This document shows, piece by piece, positions 53,046 through 61,939 of a stretch of DNA of 64,000 nucleotides. Position 1 is the stretch's first letter. The number at the start of each line of letters is the position of its first letter. The notes under the pieces were generated by a model. The model made no database searches. It saw only the letters and a program-made list of their open reading frames with translations, and was not told where the DNA came from. Location of the stretch: the NCBI GenBank assembly GCA_038216465.1, contig JBBQQC010000013.1, forward strand, positions 27,618-91,617, read 5' to 3'. The translations under genes were made by a program, and so were the position numbers. The DNA is from JACCZX01 sp038216465 (GTDB taxonomy: Bacteria > Pseudomonadota > Gammaproteobacteria > Burkholderiales > Burkholderiaceae_F).

Positions 53046-53665
53046 AGGCTTGAACTGTATTTGATCGAGCAGCCGTAAGCCTGGCTGGTCGCCTTCGACA
53101 CCGACTTTCCCGCTTTGATGTCGCTTAGAGCCGCAACCACATAGTTGGTCGCCGTCTTCACATCGGCCGGGTTCGCGCTGCGTTTGTCGTCAATCGCGCC
53201 GGCATAGATCAGCGTTCCATTCGGATCGATAACATACATGTGCGGCGTGACGCGTGCGCTGAAAGTGCGGCCGACGACCCCAGTCGGGTCCATCAACACT
53301 GCGGCCGGCGCAGCATTTTGCTGCTGAAACCAGGCCGCAAGTTTCGCCGGCGGCATGTAGTCAGCGCTGTTTTCATTCGTCGAATTCACCGAAAGCCATG
53401 CGACGTTTTCCGCGCCCAAGCGCTTTTGCAGTGACTGCATATTGCCGCTGTCGTAGTGCTTACGAACAAACGGGCAACCGGGATTGTTCCATTCGAGCAC
53501 CACGTACTTGCCCTTGAAATCGGCGAGTGAAACCTGCTTGCCTGCAACGTCCAGCGCGCGGAAGTCAGGCGCAGCTTGCCCGACGGTCGGCGAAGCACCC
53601 GCTACGGAGACACCTGACGAAGCAATCAGGCCAACAACAAACCACTGACCAATTTTCGTCATCAT
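53042..53665 (-). CDS. periplasmic peroxiredoxin-like redoxin (PRX-like)
   Basis: A 207-residue protein with a signal peptide (MMTKIGQWFVVGLIASSGVSVAGA) and an AhpC/TSA-type redoxin domain. One cysteine, C64, lies in NNPGCPFVRKHY instead of a CxxC pair, and a second, C199, is in the tail QAYGCSIKY, so a two-cysteine peroxiredoxin-like cycle is likely. It is encoded 4 bp overlapped with dsbD upstream, so DsbD may be its electron donor. The substrate is unproven. Confidence 0.88.
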   Translation of the reverse strand: MMTKIGQWFVVGLIASSGVSVAGASPTVGQAAPDFRALDVAGKQVSLADFKGKYVVLEWNNPGCPFVRKHYDSGNMQSLQKRLGAENVAWLSVNSTNENSADYMPPAKLAAWFQQQNAAPAAVLMDPTGVVGRTFSARVTPHMYVIDPNGTLIYAGAIDDKRSANPADVKTATNYVVAALSDIKAGKSVSKATSQAYGCSIKYSSSL

Positions 53666-55782
53666 TTCGCGCTCTCTTTGACCTTATCCAGTGCAGCCAG
53701 GACGACGCCTGCTGTCAGAAGCTCAGGCAGCACCGTCGCCTCACCGGCGTGATCGTAAATGACATACAACGGCACACCGTTGCGGCCGAATTGTGCCAGC
53801 GCCTGTGTGATCTTCTCATCGCGATTGGTCCAATCGGCGCGCATCAGCACGATCTTCTCCGCCGCGAAACGCGCTTTAACATTGTCGGCGCGTAGCGCGA
53901 CGCGCTTGTTCACCTGGCATGTGACACACCAGGCGGCTGTGAAATCGACAAACACCAGTTTGCCTTCGCCCCGCAACTGTGCGAGCTTGTCGGGCGAATA
54001 GTCAATCCATCCGGCGTCGGCGGTTGAACGCGTACCCGGCGCGAGTGCCTCGCTAGTGGCAATCGGCGCGAAGGTCAAAGCGGTCAGCATTCCGCCGCCG
54101 ACCGCAACCCAGCGAAACACGCGCGCACCGCGTTGAGACAGTCCGAGCGCCCACAGCGTGAAGCCCACCGTGACCAGAACGCCGAGCGCAAGCGCAACGC
54201 CGCCGGCGTCCACCTGTTGCGCCAACACCCAAAGCAACCATACGCAGGTGGCAAACATCGGGAACGCCATGAATTGTTTAAACAGCTCCATCCACCGACC
54301 TGGCCGCGGCAGTTTGTCGAGCAAGCGCGGAAACAGTGTTAGCAGCACATACGGAGTCGCCATCCCGACACCGAGCGCCGCAAATACCGACAGCGCAATC
54401 ACTGCCGGCTGTGTGATCGCATATCCGAGCGCAGCGCCCATGAAGGGCGCAGTGCACGGCGAAGCAACGATCACGGCCAACACGCCGGTGGCGAAGCTGC
54501 CGCGCCAGTCCGATTTGCTGGCAAGGTTGTCGGCCGCCCGCATGTTGGCAACGCCGCTGCCCATCGTGATTTCATACACGCCGAGCAGGTTCAATCCGAT
54601 GCCGAAGAACAATACGGTGAGCGCCGCGACCACCCACGGCGTCTGCAACTGGAAACCCCAGCCGAGCGCGCTTCCTGCCTGTTGCAACCCGATCAGCAAT
54701 GCCGCCAGCAACACGAACGACAGAACGACACCGACGGCAAAGGCTAGACCGTGCGCCGCCATCGGACCCGAGTGAGTGCGATGTTGCGCAAGCCCGATCA
54801 GTTTCAGTGACAACACCGGAAACACGCACGGCATCAAGTTCAGTATCAAACCGCCGAGAAGTGCCGTGCCTAAAGCGGCCCACAGCGACATCGACGAACT
54901 CACGCCACCGGGGCCTGCGGCACCGGTGGCAGCCGCCGCTGCGCCGCGTGCCAAGGGTGCTTGCACCACATGAACCCAGCCGTTCGGAGATCCCGGTCCG
55001 CCGTTGCCGACGACGACGCCTTTCACCGTTTTAAAATCGACCGACACCGGCTTCGCCGCCGTCAATAAAATGAACTGCTGGCTGCCTTCGCTTGTTAAAA
55101 CTTGCGGTGCGGCGGCTTCGATACGGCCTTCTTCGAGTGGAAAGAACTGGAATTTGTCGAGCTTCTTGCCGGGCGGCGGCGACAATGCCACCCGAATCCG
55201 ATCGCCATCGATACTCGCCGTGGCATTCAGCGCGGAGCCGGGCACACGCGCCTGCGTTGACTTGAAAAGCGCGGCCGAAGACGACGGCCCTGACTGCTGC
55301 TTGACGGGCAACGTCATTCTGACTTGCGCATCGCCAGGAATGCAAACGTCCTTGCACTCGAGCCACGAGGCTTTCGCGCTTAACGTGACCGGCGTGCCAA
55401 GCGGAAGATCGGCCGGAACCCGCACGGTCGTCAACAGCAGCGTATCGCCTTCATATCCGAAATTCATCAGCGGGCCTACCGGCAACCGTTGCGGATAGGG
55501 CCAGTCGATCGCACCTGCATTGAAACCCGCCGGCAGTTGCCACTTGATTTGCGTCGGCAGTCCGGAATCGCCCGGCACCTGCCAATAGGTGTGCCATTCG
55601 TGCTCGTGCTTCAGGCGCAGGCCGACAATCAGTGGCTGACCCGGAACGATCGCGTCGGTCGCGCCGATAAGTTCGGCTTCAACGTGTTTCTCGGGAGCAC
55701 CGAAACGCGGCAGCGATTGGGCGGCGGCGGTGATGGCCGATAACGCAACCAACGCGAATGTGAGGACTCGTAAGAAGTGCAT
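53662..55782 (-). CDS. dsbD: thiol:disulfide interchange protein DsbD
   Basis: A 706-residue membrane protein from the ATG at 55782, which starts a signal peptide (MHFLRVLTFALVALSAITAAAQ). The N-terminal periplasmic domain carries the Cys pair in WLECKDVCIPGDAQ. The central part (about residues 300-560) has eight hydrophobic segments with MPCVFPVLSLK and SPCTAPFMGAALG. The C-terminal thioredoxin domain has AAWCVTCQVNKR. It moves electrons from cytoplasmic thioredoxin to the periplasm. It is coupled to the redoxin gene. Confidence 0.93.
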   Translation of the reverse strand: MHFLRVLTFALVALSAITAAAQSLPRFGAPEKHVEAELIGATDAIVPGQPLIVGLRLKHEHEWHTYWQVPGDSGLPTQIKWQLPAGFNAGAIDWPYPQRLPVGPLMNFGYEGDTLLLTTVRVPADLPLGTPVTLSAKASWLECKDVCIPGDAQVRMTLPVKQQSGPSSSAALFKSTQARVPGSALNATASIDGDRIRVALSPPPGKKLDKFQFFPLEEGRIEAAAPQVLTSEGSQQFILLTAAKPVSVDFKTVKGVVVGNGGPGSPNGWVHVVQAPLARGAAAAATGAAGPGGVSSSMSLWAALGTALLGGLILNLMPCVFPVLSLKLIGLAQHRTHSGPMAAHGLAFAVGVVLSFVLLAALLIGLQQAGSALGWGFQLQTPWVVAALTVLFFGIGLNLLGVYEITMGSGVANMRAADNLASKSDWRGSFATGVLAVIVASPCTAPFMGAALGYAITQPAVIALSVFAALGVGMATPYVLLTLFPRLLDKLPRPGRWMELFKQFMAFPMFATCVWLLWVLAQQVDAGGVALALGVLVTVGFTLWALGLSQRGARVFRWVAVGGGMLTALTFAPIATSEALAPGTRSTADAGWIDYSPDKLAQLRGEGKLVFVDFTAAWCVTCQVNKRVALRADNVKARFAAEKIVLMRADWTNRDEKITQALAQFGRNGVPLYVIYDHAGEATVLPELLTAGVVLAALDKVKESAK

Positions 55783-55843
55783 GGTGTTTCGTCCAACAAT
55801 AAACAATCTAGTTCCCGTTTTTCGCGCCGGATAGCTCATCTAC

Positions 55844-57136
55844 TCAGCGGATCTCTGCAAGAGCATCTTCTGCAGCGGCGATGGTCGCGTCGACTACCGC
55901 GTCATCATGCGCCATCGAGACAAACCCCGCTTCGTATGCCGACGGTGCCAGGTAGACGCCGCGCGCCAGCATTGCATGAAAAAACCGCTTAAAACGTTCG
56001 ATATCGCACGCGATTACGCCGGCATAGCGTTCAGGCACGGCGGCGGCGAAGTAGATGCCGAACATTCCCCCCACGCTATCGCCGGAAAACGCTAAGCCAG
56101 GCGCCCTGCTTTTTGCGGCCGCTATCAGGCGATCGGCGAGAACGCGCGTACGTGCTCCGAGCTGTTCGTAGAACCCGGGCCGCGAAATTTCCTTCAGTGT
56201 CGCCATGCCACACGCGACTGCCACCGGATTGCCCGACAGCGTACCGGCCTGGTACACGTTGCCGAGCGGCGCTAGCCGCTGCATGACTTCGCGTGTTCCG
56301 CCAAAGGCGGCGAGCGGCATTCCGCCGCCGATGACCTTGCCGAGCACGGTGATATCGGGAGCGATGCCATACAACGCCTGCGCCCCGCCAAGTGCGACTC
56401 GAAATCCCGACATCACTTCATCGAAGATCAGCAGCGCACCGTGCGCGCTGCACTGCGCGCGCATCGTCTGCAAAAACTCGGCGCTGCCGCGTACGAGATT
56501 CATATTGCCCGCGATCGGCTCCACGATGACGGCGGCGATATCGTCGCCGTGCTGCTTGAACGCGTCGACGAGTTGCTGCGGGTCGTTGTAGTCGAGCACC
56601 AAGGTGTGCTGAGTAATTTCCGGCGGCACGCCGGCGCTGCTGGGATGGCCAAACGTCAGCAGTCCAGAGCCGGCTTTCACCAGCAAGCTGTCGGCATGGC
56701 CGTGATAACAACCTTCAAACTTGATGATCTTGCGCCGGCTGCCGTTGCCGGCCGCGCCTCTTGCAAGCCGGATAGCGCTCATCGCCGCCTCGGTACCCGA
56801 TGACACCAGGCGTACCTGCTGCATCGAAGGCACGAGTCTGATCAGCGTTTCGGCCATTTCGACCTCGGCGGCGGTGGGCGCGCCGAACGACACACCGTGT
56901 TCCATTGCATCGCGCATCGCCTGAATGATTGCCGGATGTGCATGGCCCAGGATCATCGGACCCCATGAGCCGATGTAATCGATGTAGCGTGTGCCCTCCA
57001 CGTCCCACATGTAAGGGCCGGCGGCCCGCTCAATAAAGCGTGGCGTGCCACCCACCGAGCGAAATGCGCGCACGGGAGAATTGACGCCGCCGGGAATCGA
57101 ACGCTGCGCGCGCTCAAACAGATTTCTGTTGCTCAT
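55844..57136 (-). CDS. hemL: glutamate-1-semialdehyde 2,1-aminomutase
   Basis: A 430-residue PLP enzyme from the ATG at 57136 (MSNRNLFERAQRSIPGGVNS); an adjacent ATG at 57139 is equally possible and the longer reading overlaps thiE further. VSSGTEAAMSAIRLAR, IFDEVMSGFRVA and the PLP lysine in GKVIGGGMPLAAFGG are present. It makes 5-aminolevulinate for heme. It begins inside the end of thiE, so the two are translationally coupled. Confidence 0.96.
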   Translation of the reverse strand: MSNRNLFERAQRSIPGGVNSPVRAFRSVGGTPRFIERAAGPYMWDVEGTRYIDYIGSWGPMILGHAHPAIIQAMRDAMEHGVSFGAPTAAEVEMAETLIRLVPSMQQVRLVSSGTEAAMSAIRLARGAAGNGSRRKIIKFEGCYHGHADSLLVKAGSGLLTFGHPSSAGVPPEITQHTLVLDYNDPQQLVDAFKQHGDDIAAVIVEPIAGNMNLVRGSAEFLQTMRAQCSAHGALLIFDEVMSGFRVALGGAQALYGIAPDITVLGKVIGGGMPLAAFGGTREVMQRLAPLGNVYQAGTLSGNPVAVACGMATLKEISRPGFYEQLGARTRVLADRLIAAAKSRAPGLAFSGDSVGGMFGIYFAAAVPERYAGVIACDIERFKRFFHAMLARGVYLAPSAYEAGFVSMAHDDAVVDATIAAAEDALAEIR

Positions 57137-57827
57137 CATGCTGGATCTTTCCGTGATCGAATTGACGAATGAGTTCGCGTGCCGCCTGTGCCGGATCATC
57201 GGCGCCAAAAACAGCGTCGAGCACCGCCGCCGCATGTGCTCCCGCCGCGGCGACCGAACCGATGTTTGCGGCGTGAATGCCGCCGATCGCGATGATGCGG
57301 CGTTGCGGCCATTGAACGCGCGCTCTGGATACGAGGGCCAGCGGTGCGCGCACTGCGGCTGGCTTGGTCACCGACTGAAACACCGAGCCGAAAGCGATTG
57401 CGTCGGCGCCAGCCGCTATCGCCGCATGCGCCCGTTCGAATTCGTTGTAGCACGACACGCCAATGATGCGGTGCTGTAGCCGGTCGCGCGCCCGCATCAA
57501 ATCCCCGTCGTCGCGGCCCACGTGAACACCGTCGGCGTCCGCGTGCAGTGCAGTCTCGATGCTGTCGTTGACGATCAGCAGTGCACCGACAGCACGGGTC
57601 GCCATCGCGAGCTTGCACGCACGTTCGAATCGCTGCGAATCGGTGCACGTCTTATCGCGATACTGGACAACGCGCACACCGGCATCCAAGGCCCGTTGCA
57701 CCGTGCCGAGTACAGTGTCAAAGCCGAATCGATCCGAGTCCGGCGTCAACAAATAGACGCCCGCGAGCCGATTAGCGTCACGCGAAATGGGTAGCGGCAA
57801 ATGGGTAGCGGATACGTGTGATGCCAC
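57114..57827 (-). CDS. thiE: thiamine-phosphate synthase
   Basis: A TIM-barrel enzyme joining the thiazole and pyrimidine halves of thiamine. RVVQYRDKTC, LLIVNDSIETALHADADGVHVGRDDGD in adjacent strands, GVSCYNEFERA, DAIAFGSVFQSVTK and AIGGIHAANIG are characteristic. The frame is open to a GTG at 57917, only one base from the divergent rubredoxin ATG; I use the GTG at 57827 (237 residues), which is nearer family length and leaves room for promoters. The start is uncertain. Confidence 0.92.
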   Translation of the reverse strand: MASHVSATHLPLPISRDANRLAGVYLLTPDSDRFGFDTVLGTVQRALDAGVRVVQYRDKTCTDSQRFERACKLAMATRAVGALLIVNDSIETALHADADGVHVGRDDGDLMRARDRLQHRIIGVSCYNEFERAHAAIAAGADAIAFGSVFQSVTKPAAVRAPLALVSRARVQWPQRRIIAIGGIHAANIGSVAAAGAHAAAVLDAVFGADDPAQAARELIRQFDHGKIQHDEQQKSV

Positions 57828-57918
57828 GTTATGATCGCTCGCTAACTTGTTGATTTTAGCCGTCGAGTGTGAGCTGTGGGGCGCTTGACTCAGCGTCGGC
57901 TTTTGCTGATTTGACACG

Positions 57919-58101
57919 ATGGCGACCGACGTGGCGATGAAGACCTGGATGTGCCTGATCTGTGGCTGGATCTATGACGAGGCAGCGGGCGTTCCGGATC
58001 AAGGTGTGGCGGCTGGGACACGATGGGAAGACATTCCTCCGAATTGGACGTGCCCCGAGTGCGGAGCGCGCAAGGAAGATTTCGAAATGGTTGAAATCTG
58101 A
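57919..58101 (+). CDS. rubredoxin
   Basis: A 60-residue iron protein with two Cys-x2-Cys knuckles, CLIC and CPEC, and the conserved GWIYDEAAG and WEDIPPNWTCP. It carries one electron on a single Fe(Cys)4 centre. An internal ATG at 57937 (MKTWMCLICG) matches the usual rubredoxin start better. A rubredoxin gene just ahead of pilG is the standard betaproteobacterial order. Confidence 0.93.
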   Translation: MATDVAMKTWMCLICGWIYDEAAGVPDQGVAAGTRWEDIPPNWTCPECGARKEDFEMVEI

Positions 58102-58189
58102 CCTCGGAACCTCGGTATTCGGCGCTGAACGCGAGCCATTGTCGCGTACAACGCAGGCTCGGTGACAAGCATGAAATGGATAGCGGCAG

Positions 58190-58585
58190 ATGGCGGCTCT
58201 GGACTTTACGGAAATCCGCGGCAAGAAAGTAATGGTGATCGATGATTCGAACACCATTCGCCGCAGCGCGGAGATTTTCCTCTCACAAGCAGGCTGCCAG
58301 GTGATTCTCGCCCAGGACGGCTTTGAAGCGCTTTCAAAGATCAACGATCACCAGCCCAACATCATCTTTTGCGACATCTTGATGCCGCGTCTTGACGGCT
58401 ATCAGACTTGCGCATTGATCAAGCGCAGCCCGCGCTTCCATAAGACACCGGTAGTCATGCTGTCCTCCAAGGACGGATTGTTCGACCGCGCGCGCGGGCG
58501 CATGGTGGGTTCCAGCGAATACCTGACCAAGCCGTTTACAAAGGACAGCTTGCTGACTGCCGTGCGACAGCATTCGATGAATTGA
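58190..58585 (+). CDS. pilG: twitching motility response regulator PilG
   Basis: A 131-residue single-domain receiver. The acid pocket is VIDDS (17-20), phosphoacceptor D62 lies in IIFCDILMPRLDGYQ, Ser/Thr is in PVVMLSSKDG, and lysine is in YLTKPFTK. In the Chp pathway it receives phosphate from ChpA and promotes pilus extension. It is first of the pil-chp cluster after the rubredoxin gene. Confidence 0.93.
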   Translation: MAALDFTEIRGKKVMVIDDSNTIRRSAEIFLSQAGCQVILAQDGFEALSKINDHQPNIIFCDILMPRLDGYQTCALIKRSPRFHKTPVVMLSSKDGLFDRARGRMVGSSEYLTKPFTKDSLLTAVRQHSMN

Positions 58586-58616
58586 AAAAGCGAAGCTGTT
58601 GGCCGAGGGGAGAGCC

Positions 58617-58982
58617 ATGCCAATCAAGAAAGTATTGATCGTCGACGATTCGCCGACGGAGCGTCATGTTTTGACGGAAATGTTGACCAAACAAGGCTTC
58701 TCGGTGTCGACCGCAGAAAATGCGGACGAGGCGATGATCAAGGTCAAGACAACCATCCCTGATTTGATTCTGATGGACGTCGTGATGCCGGGCCAAAACG
58801 GCTTTCAGTTGACGCGCGCGCTCTCAAAGGATCCTGCTACGCAGAACATTCCCATCATCATGTGCACCAGCAAGAACCAGCAGACCGACCGCATCTGGGG
58901 CCTGCGTCAGGGTGCGCGCGATTACGTCGTCAAGCCGGTCAAGGCCGACGAGTTGTTCGAGAAAATTGCCGCATTCAACTAG
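58617..58982 (+). CDS. pilH: twitching motility response regulator PilH
   Basis: A 121-residue receiver starting at MPIKKVLIVDDSPTER after GAGGGGAG. Phosphoacceptor D54 is in LILMDVVMPGQNGFQ, with IIMCTSKNQQTD and YVVKPVKADELF following. It counteracts PilG, favouring pilus retraction, in the Chp system. It is 31 bp after pilG. Confidence 0.93.
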   Translation: MPIKKVLIVDDSPTERHVLTEMLTKQGFSVSTAENADEAMIKVKTTIPDLILMDVVMPGQNGFQLTRALSKDPATQNIPIIMCTSKNQQTDRIWGLRQGARDYVVKPVKADELFEKIAAFN

Positions 58983-59003
58983 AGAAACAGCCTCTTTCAG
59001 ATA

Positions 59004-59546
59004 ATGGCCACCAGCGGAGAAGCCACCAACCGACAGCTCGTCAAACTGCGAGAATTCTCGACGCAGTTGGCGCAGCGGTTGAAGGAGGCGCCGAATAAGC
59101 CGACCGAGCCCACCCGCCTGGCGGTGCGCATCGGTAATGAAAATTATCTGATCGAGATGGCACTGGCGAGCGAGATCGTCAGTCTGCCCGGTATCGCGCC
59201 GGTGCCGTGGACGCGTCCCTGGTATCGCGGCCTCGCCAACGTGCGCGGAAGATTGATCGGCGTGGTCGATCTGCTGCACTTGATGGGCCGTGAACCGCTG
59301 ACGCCGGAGCAGACGCAGCAGGTGCTTGTCTTTGGCGAGGTGCTCGGCGTGAACGCGGGCATCCTGGTATCGCGCGCTTTCGGCATTCGGAATTTGAAGG
59401 ATTTGACGCCGCTCGACGGAGCGCCGCCTGCCGGTCGCGCTTCCTGGGAGCACGAACGCTATCGCGATCACGATGGGCTGATGTTGACGGAGCTCGAGTT
59501 GCGCGAGCTGGCAACCTCGGCACATTTTGCATCGATTGCAGTATGA
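59004..59546 (+). CDS. pilI: CheW-like adaptor PilI
   Basis: A 180-residue CheW-domain protein. GNENYLIEMALASEIVSLPG opens the beta barrels, with PWYRGLANVRGRLIGVVDLLHLMG as the conserved core. It links the receptor PilJ to the kinase ChpA. It is 21 bp after pilH and 119 bp before pilJ. Confidence 0.93.
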   Translation: MATSGEATNRQLVKLREFSTQLAQRLKEAPNKPTEPTRLAVRIGNENYLIEMALASEIVSLPGIAPVPWTRPWYRGLANVRGRLIGVVDLLHLMGREPLTPEQTQQVLVFGEVLGVNAGILVSRAFGIRNLKDLTPLDGAPPAGRASWEHERYRDHDGLMLTELELRELATSAHFASIAV

Positions 59547-59665
59547 GGGACGGGTAACAGCGCAACGAACACATGAAAACGGCGACCGCGATCACGCGGC
59601 GTAGGGTGCCGCTCGACTTCGAGCGGTTCCTGGGGCAACGGCGAGCTGTAGGGGTGGAGGGTTAG

Positions 59666-61936
59666 ATGGCACTCGATATGGGACCAGTCGCAGTCAAAAA
59701 AAAGCCGAAGGAGCGATCGAGCCGTAGTCGCGGCGATCCATTTCGCGCGTCGACGACGTTGAACACGATGTCGCCGCGAACGGCGGCGGTGGCGCCCGCG
59801 CCCAAGACAGTGATGCTCGAACGCGCTGGTAGCAGCGGCCGCGCGATGCGCTTGATGGACCGCCTGGTCGAGATGCGGCTGCCGGTCATCGGCAATCGAT
59901 CGATCAACTCGCAGGTACAGATCCTGTTGACGATACTGGTCGCGTGCCTGCTGCTTTTCGTGCTGGTGTTTGCCATCGACAACCGCGCGGCGGCCAACGG
60001 CGCAATGCAGATTGAAATCGTGGGTGACACGCTGATGCACACGCAGCGGCTGGCGAAGGCTGCGCCGAACGCCGTCGGCGGCAATCGCTCCGCGTTTACC
60101 GAAGTCAAGGAGAGCCGCGACGCGATCGCCGGCAACCTTGCCGCGTTGATGAAAGGCGATGAGAAGCGCGAGCTGGCACCGACCGGAAGCGACACCATCC
60201 GGCCCGAGCTCGACAAACTAGCCAGTAACTGGCGCGCCAGTGAATCGGCGGCCTCGGTGATCCTGAGCAATGAAAAAATATTGCTTGCGTTCGGCGACGT
60301 GATCAAGAAAATCAATGACGCCAGCCCGCGTCTGCAGCAGCTGACCGAGGAGATCATGGCGTTGAAGCTGCAGGTCGGCGCGCCTTCGCGCGAAGTTGCC
60401 ACCGCCGGCCAGTTGGTCACGCTGACGCAGCGGCTCGGTAAGAGCGCCAACTCGCTGGTAGCGGGCAACGTTGCCAATGCCGAAGTCGCGTTGACGCTTG
60501 GCCGTGACATCAACCAGTTTCGCGATCTGACGCAGGCGCTGCTGTCAGGCAGCGAAGCGCTGCGCATCAGCGCAGCCACCGATGCCGAAGCGCGCACACG
60601 GCTGCAGGAGTTGCTTAAGGTCTACGGTGAGTTTCAAAAGTCGATCGAAGGCGCGTTGGGCAGCTTGCAGGCGATCGTGCAAGCCAAAGAGGCCGAGCTT
60701 GGAATCCTGCGCGACTCCGAGATGCTGCGGCAGGAGGTCGGCGAGCTCAGTGGGCTCTACGCGACTGCGCAACGCACGCGCGTGGTCAACTTCCTGCTGA
60801 TGTTGTTCTTCGGCAGCGCTTTGTTGGCGGCGGGTCTAGCGATCTTCAAAGTGCTGCTCGAGGACACGCGCCAGCGCGCGTCCGAAGCCAACGTGCAGCG
60901 CATGCAGGCGGAGCGGCTCGAACAGGATGCGAAGAAGACCAACGACGTGAATCAGGCGGCAATTCTGCGACTGATGAACGAGCTGCAGGAGGTCGCCGAC
61001 GGCAATCTGACCGTGCAGGCCACCGTATCGGAAGACATCACCGGCGCCATTGCGGACTCGGTCAACTACACGGTGGAGGAATTGCGCGGGCTGGTCGGCC
61101 GCATCAACAACACCGCAGAGCAGGTCAACACTGCGTCAACGCAGGCGCGCGATATCGCTACGCGATTGCTGACGGCTTCGGAAGCACAGTCGCAGGAGAT
61201 CAAGGACACGGGCGACAAGGTCTTGAAGATGGCGTCGCAAATTAATGATGTCTCGAAGAATGCCGGCGAGTCCGCCAAGGTCGCGCGCGCGTCGCTGGAA
61301 GCGGCTGAACGCGGCCAGCGCGCGGTGTTTAACCAGATCAGCGGCATGAACGAGATTCGCGAGCAGATTCAGGAAACGGCTAAACGCATCAAGCGATTGG
61401 GCGAATCGTCACAGGAAATCGGCGAGATCGTCGAGCTGATTACCGACATTACCGAGCAGACCAACGTGCTCGCGCTGAATGCCGCGATTCAGGCGGCGTC
61501 GGCGGGCGAGGCGGGCCGCGGGTTTTCGGTCGTTGCCGAAGAGGTACAGCGGCTGGCCGACCGCTCCGCGGAAGCGGCCAAGCAGATCGGTGCGCTGGTG
61601 CGCACGATCCAAACCGATACGCAGGACGCCGTCGCGGCCATGGAAAAGAGTACGCAGGGTGTGGTCGAAGGAGCGAAGCTGTCGGATGCCGCCGGCAACG
61701 CGCTATCGGACATCGGACGCGTTTCGCGCCAATTGACCGATCAGGTCGAAAAGATCGCGTCGGCCACGAATGATCAGGCGCAGTCGGCCGGTGGTGTCGC
61801 GCATTCGATCGAGCGCATCCTGACGGTGACCGAACAGACATCGCAAGGCACCCGGCAGGCCGCACAGTCGATCGGCCAGCTCGCAACGTTGGCGCGCGAA
61901 TTGAAGGCATCGGTCGCTCGCTTCCGAGTCGGATAA
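59666..61936 (+). CDS. pilJ: methyl-accepting chemotaxis protein PilJ
   Basis: A 756-residue receptor. A cytoplasmic N-terminus leads to TM1 (about residues 88-108, ILLTILVACLLLFVLVF), then a large periplasmic part with two PilJ-type helical domains (about 115-370), and TM2 around 373-397. A HAMP-like segment follows, then the signalling domain with ITEQTNVLALNAAIQAASAGEAGRGF in the hairpin tip. It senses pilus or surface signals and controls ChpA. Confidence 0.95.
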   Translation: MALDMGPVAVKKKPKERSSRSRGDPFRASTTLNTMSPRTAAVAPAPKTVMLERAGSSGRAMRLMDRLVEMRLPVIGNRSINSQVQILLTILVACLLLFVLVFAIDNRAAANGAMQIEIVGDTLMHTQRLAKAAPNAVGGNRSAFTEVKESRDAIAGNLAALMKGDEKRELAPTGSDTIRPELDKLASNWRASESAASVILSNEKILLAFGDVIKKINDASPRLQQLTEEIMALKLQVGAPSREVATAGQLVTLTQRLGKSANSLVAGNVANAEVALTLGRDINQFRDLTQALLSGSEALRISAATDAEARTRLQELLKVYGEFQKSIEGALGSLQAIVQAKEAELGILRDSEMLRQEVGELSGLYATAQRTRVVNFLLMLFFGSALLAAGLAIFKVLLEDTRQRASEANVQRMQAERLEQDAKKTNDVNQAAILRLMNELQEVADGNLTVQATVSEDITGAIADSVNYTVEELRGLVGRINNTAEQVNTASTQARDIATRLLTASEAQSQEIKDTGDKVLKMASQINDVSKNAGESAKVARASLEAAERGQRAVFNQISGMNEIREQIQETAKRIKRLGESSQEIGEIVELITDITEQTNVLALNAAIQAASAGEAGRGFSVVAEEVQRLADRSAEAAKQIGALVRTIQTDTQDAVAAMEKSTQGVVEGAKLSDAAGNALSDIGRVSRQLTDQVEKIASATNDQAQSAGGVAHSIERILTVTEQTSQGTRQAAQSIGQLATLARELKASVARFRVG

Positions 61937-61939
61937 CCC

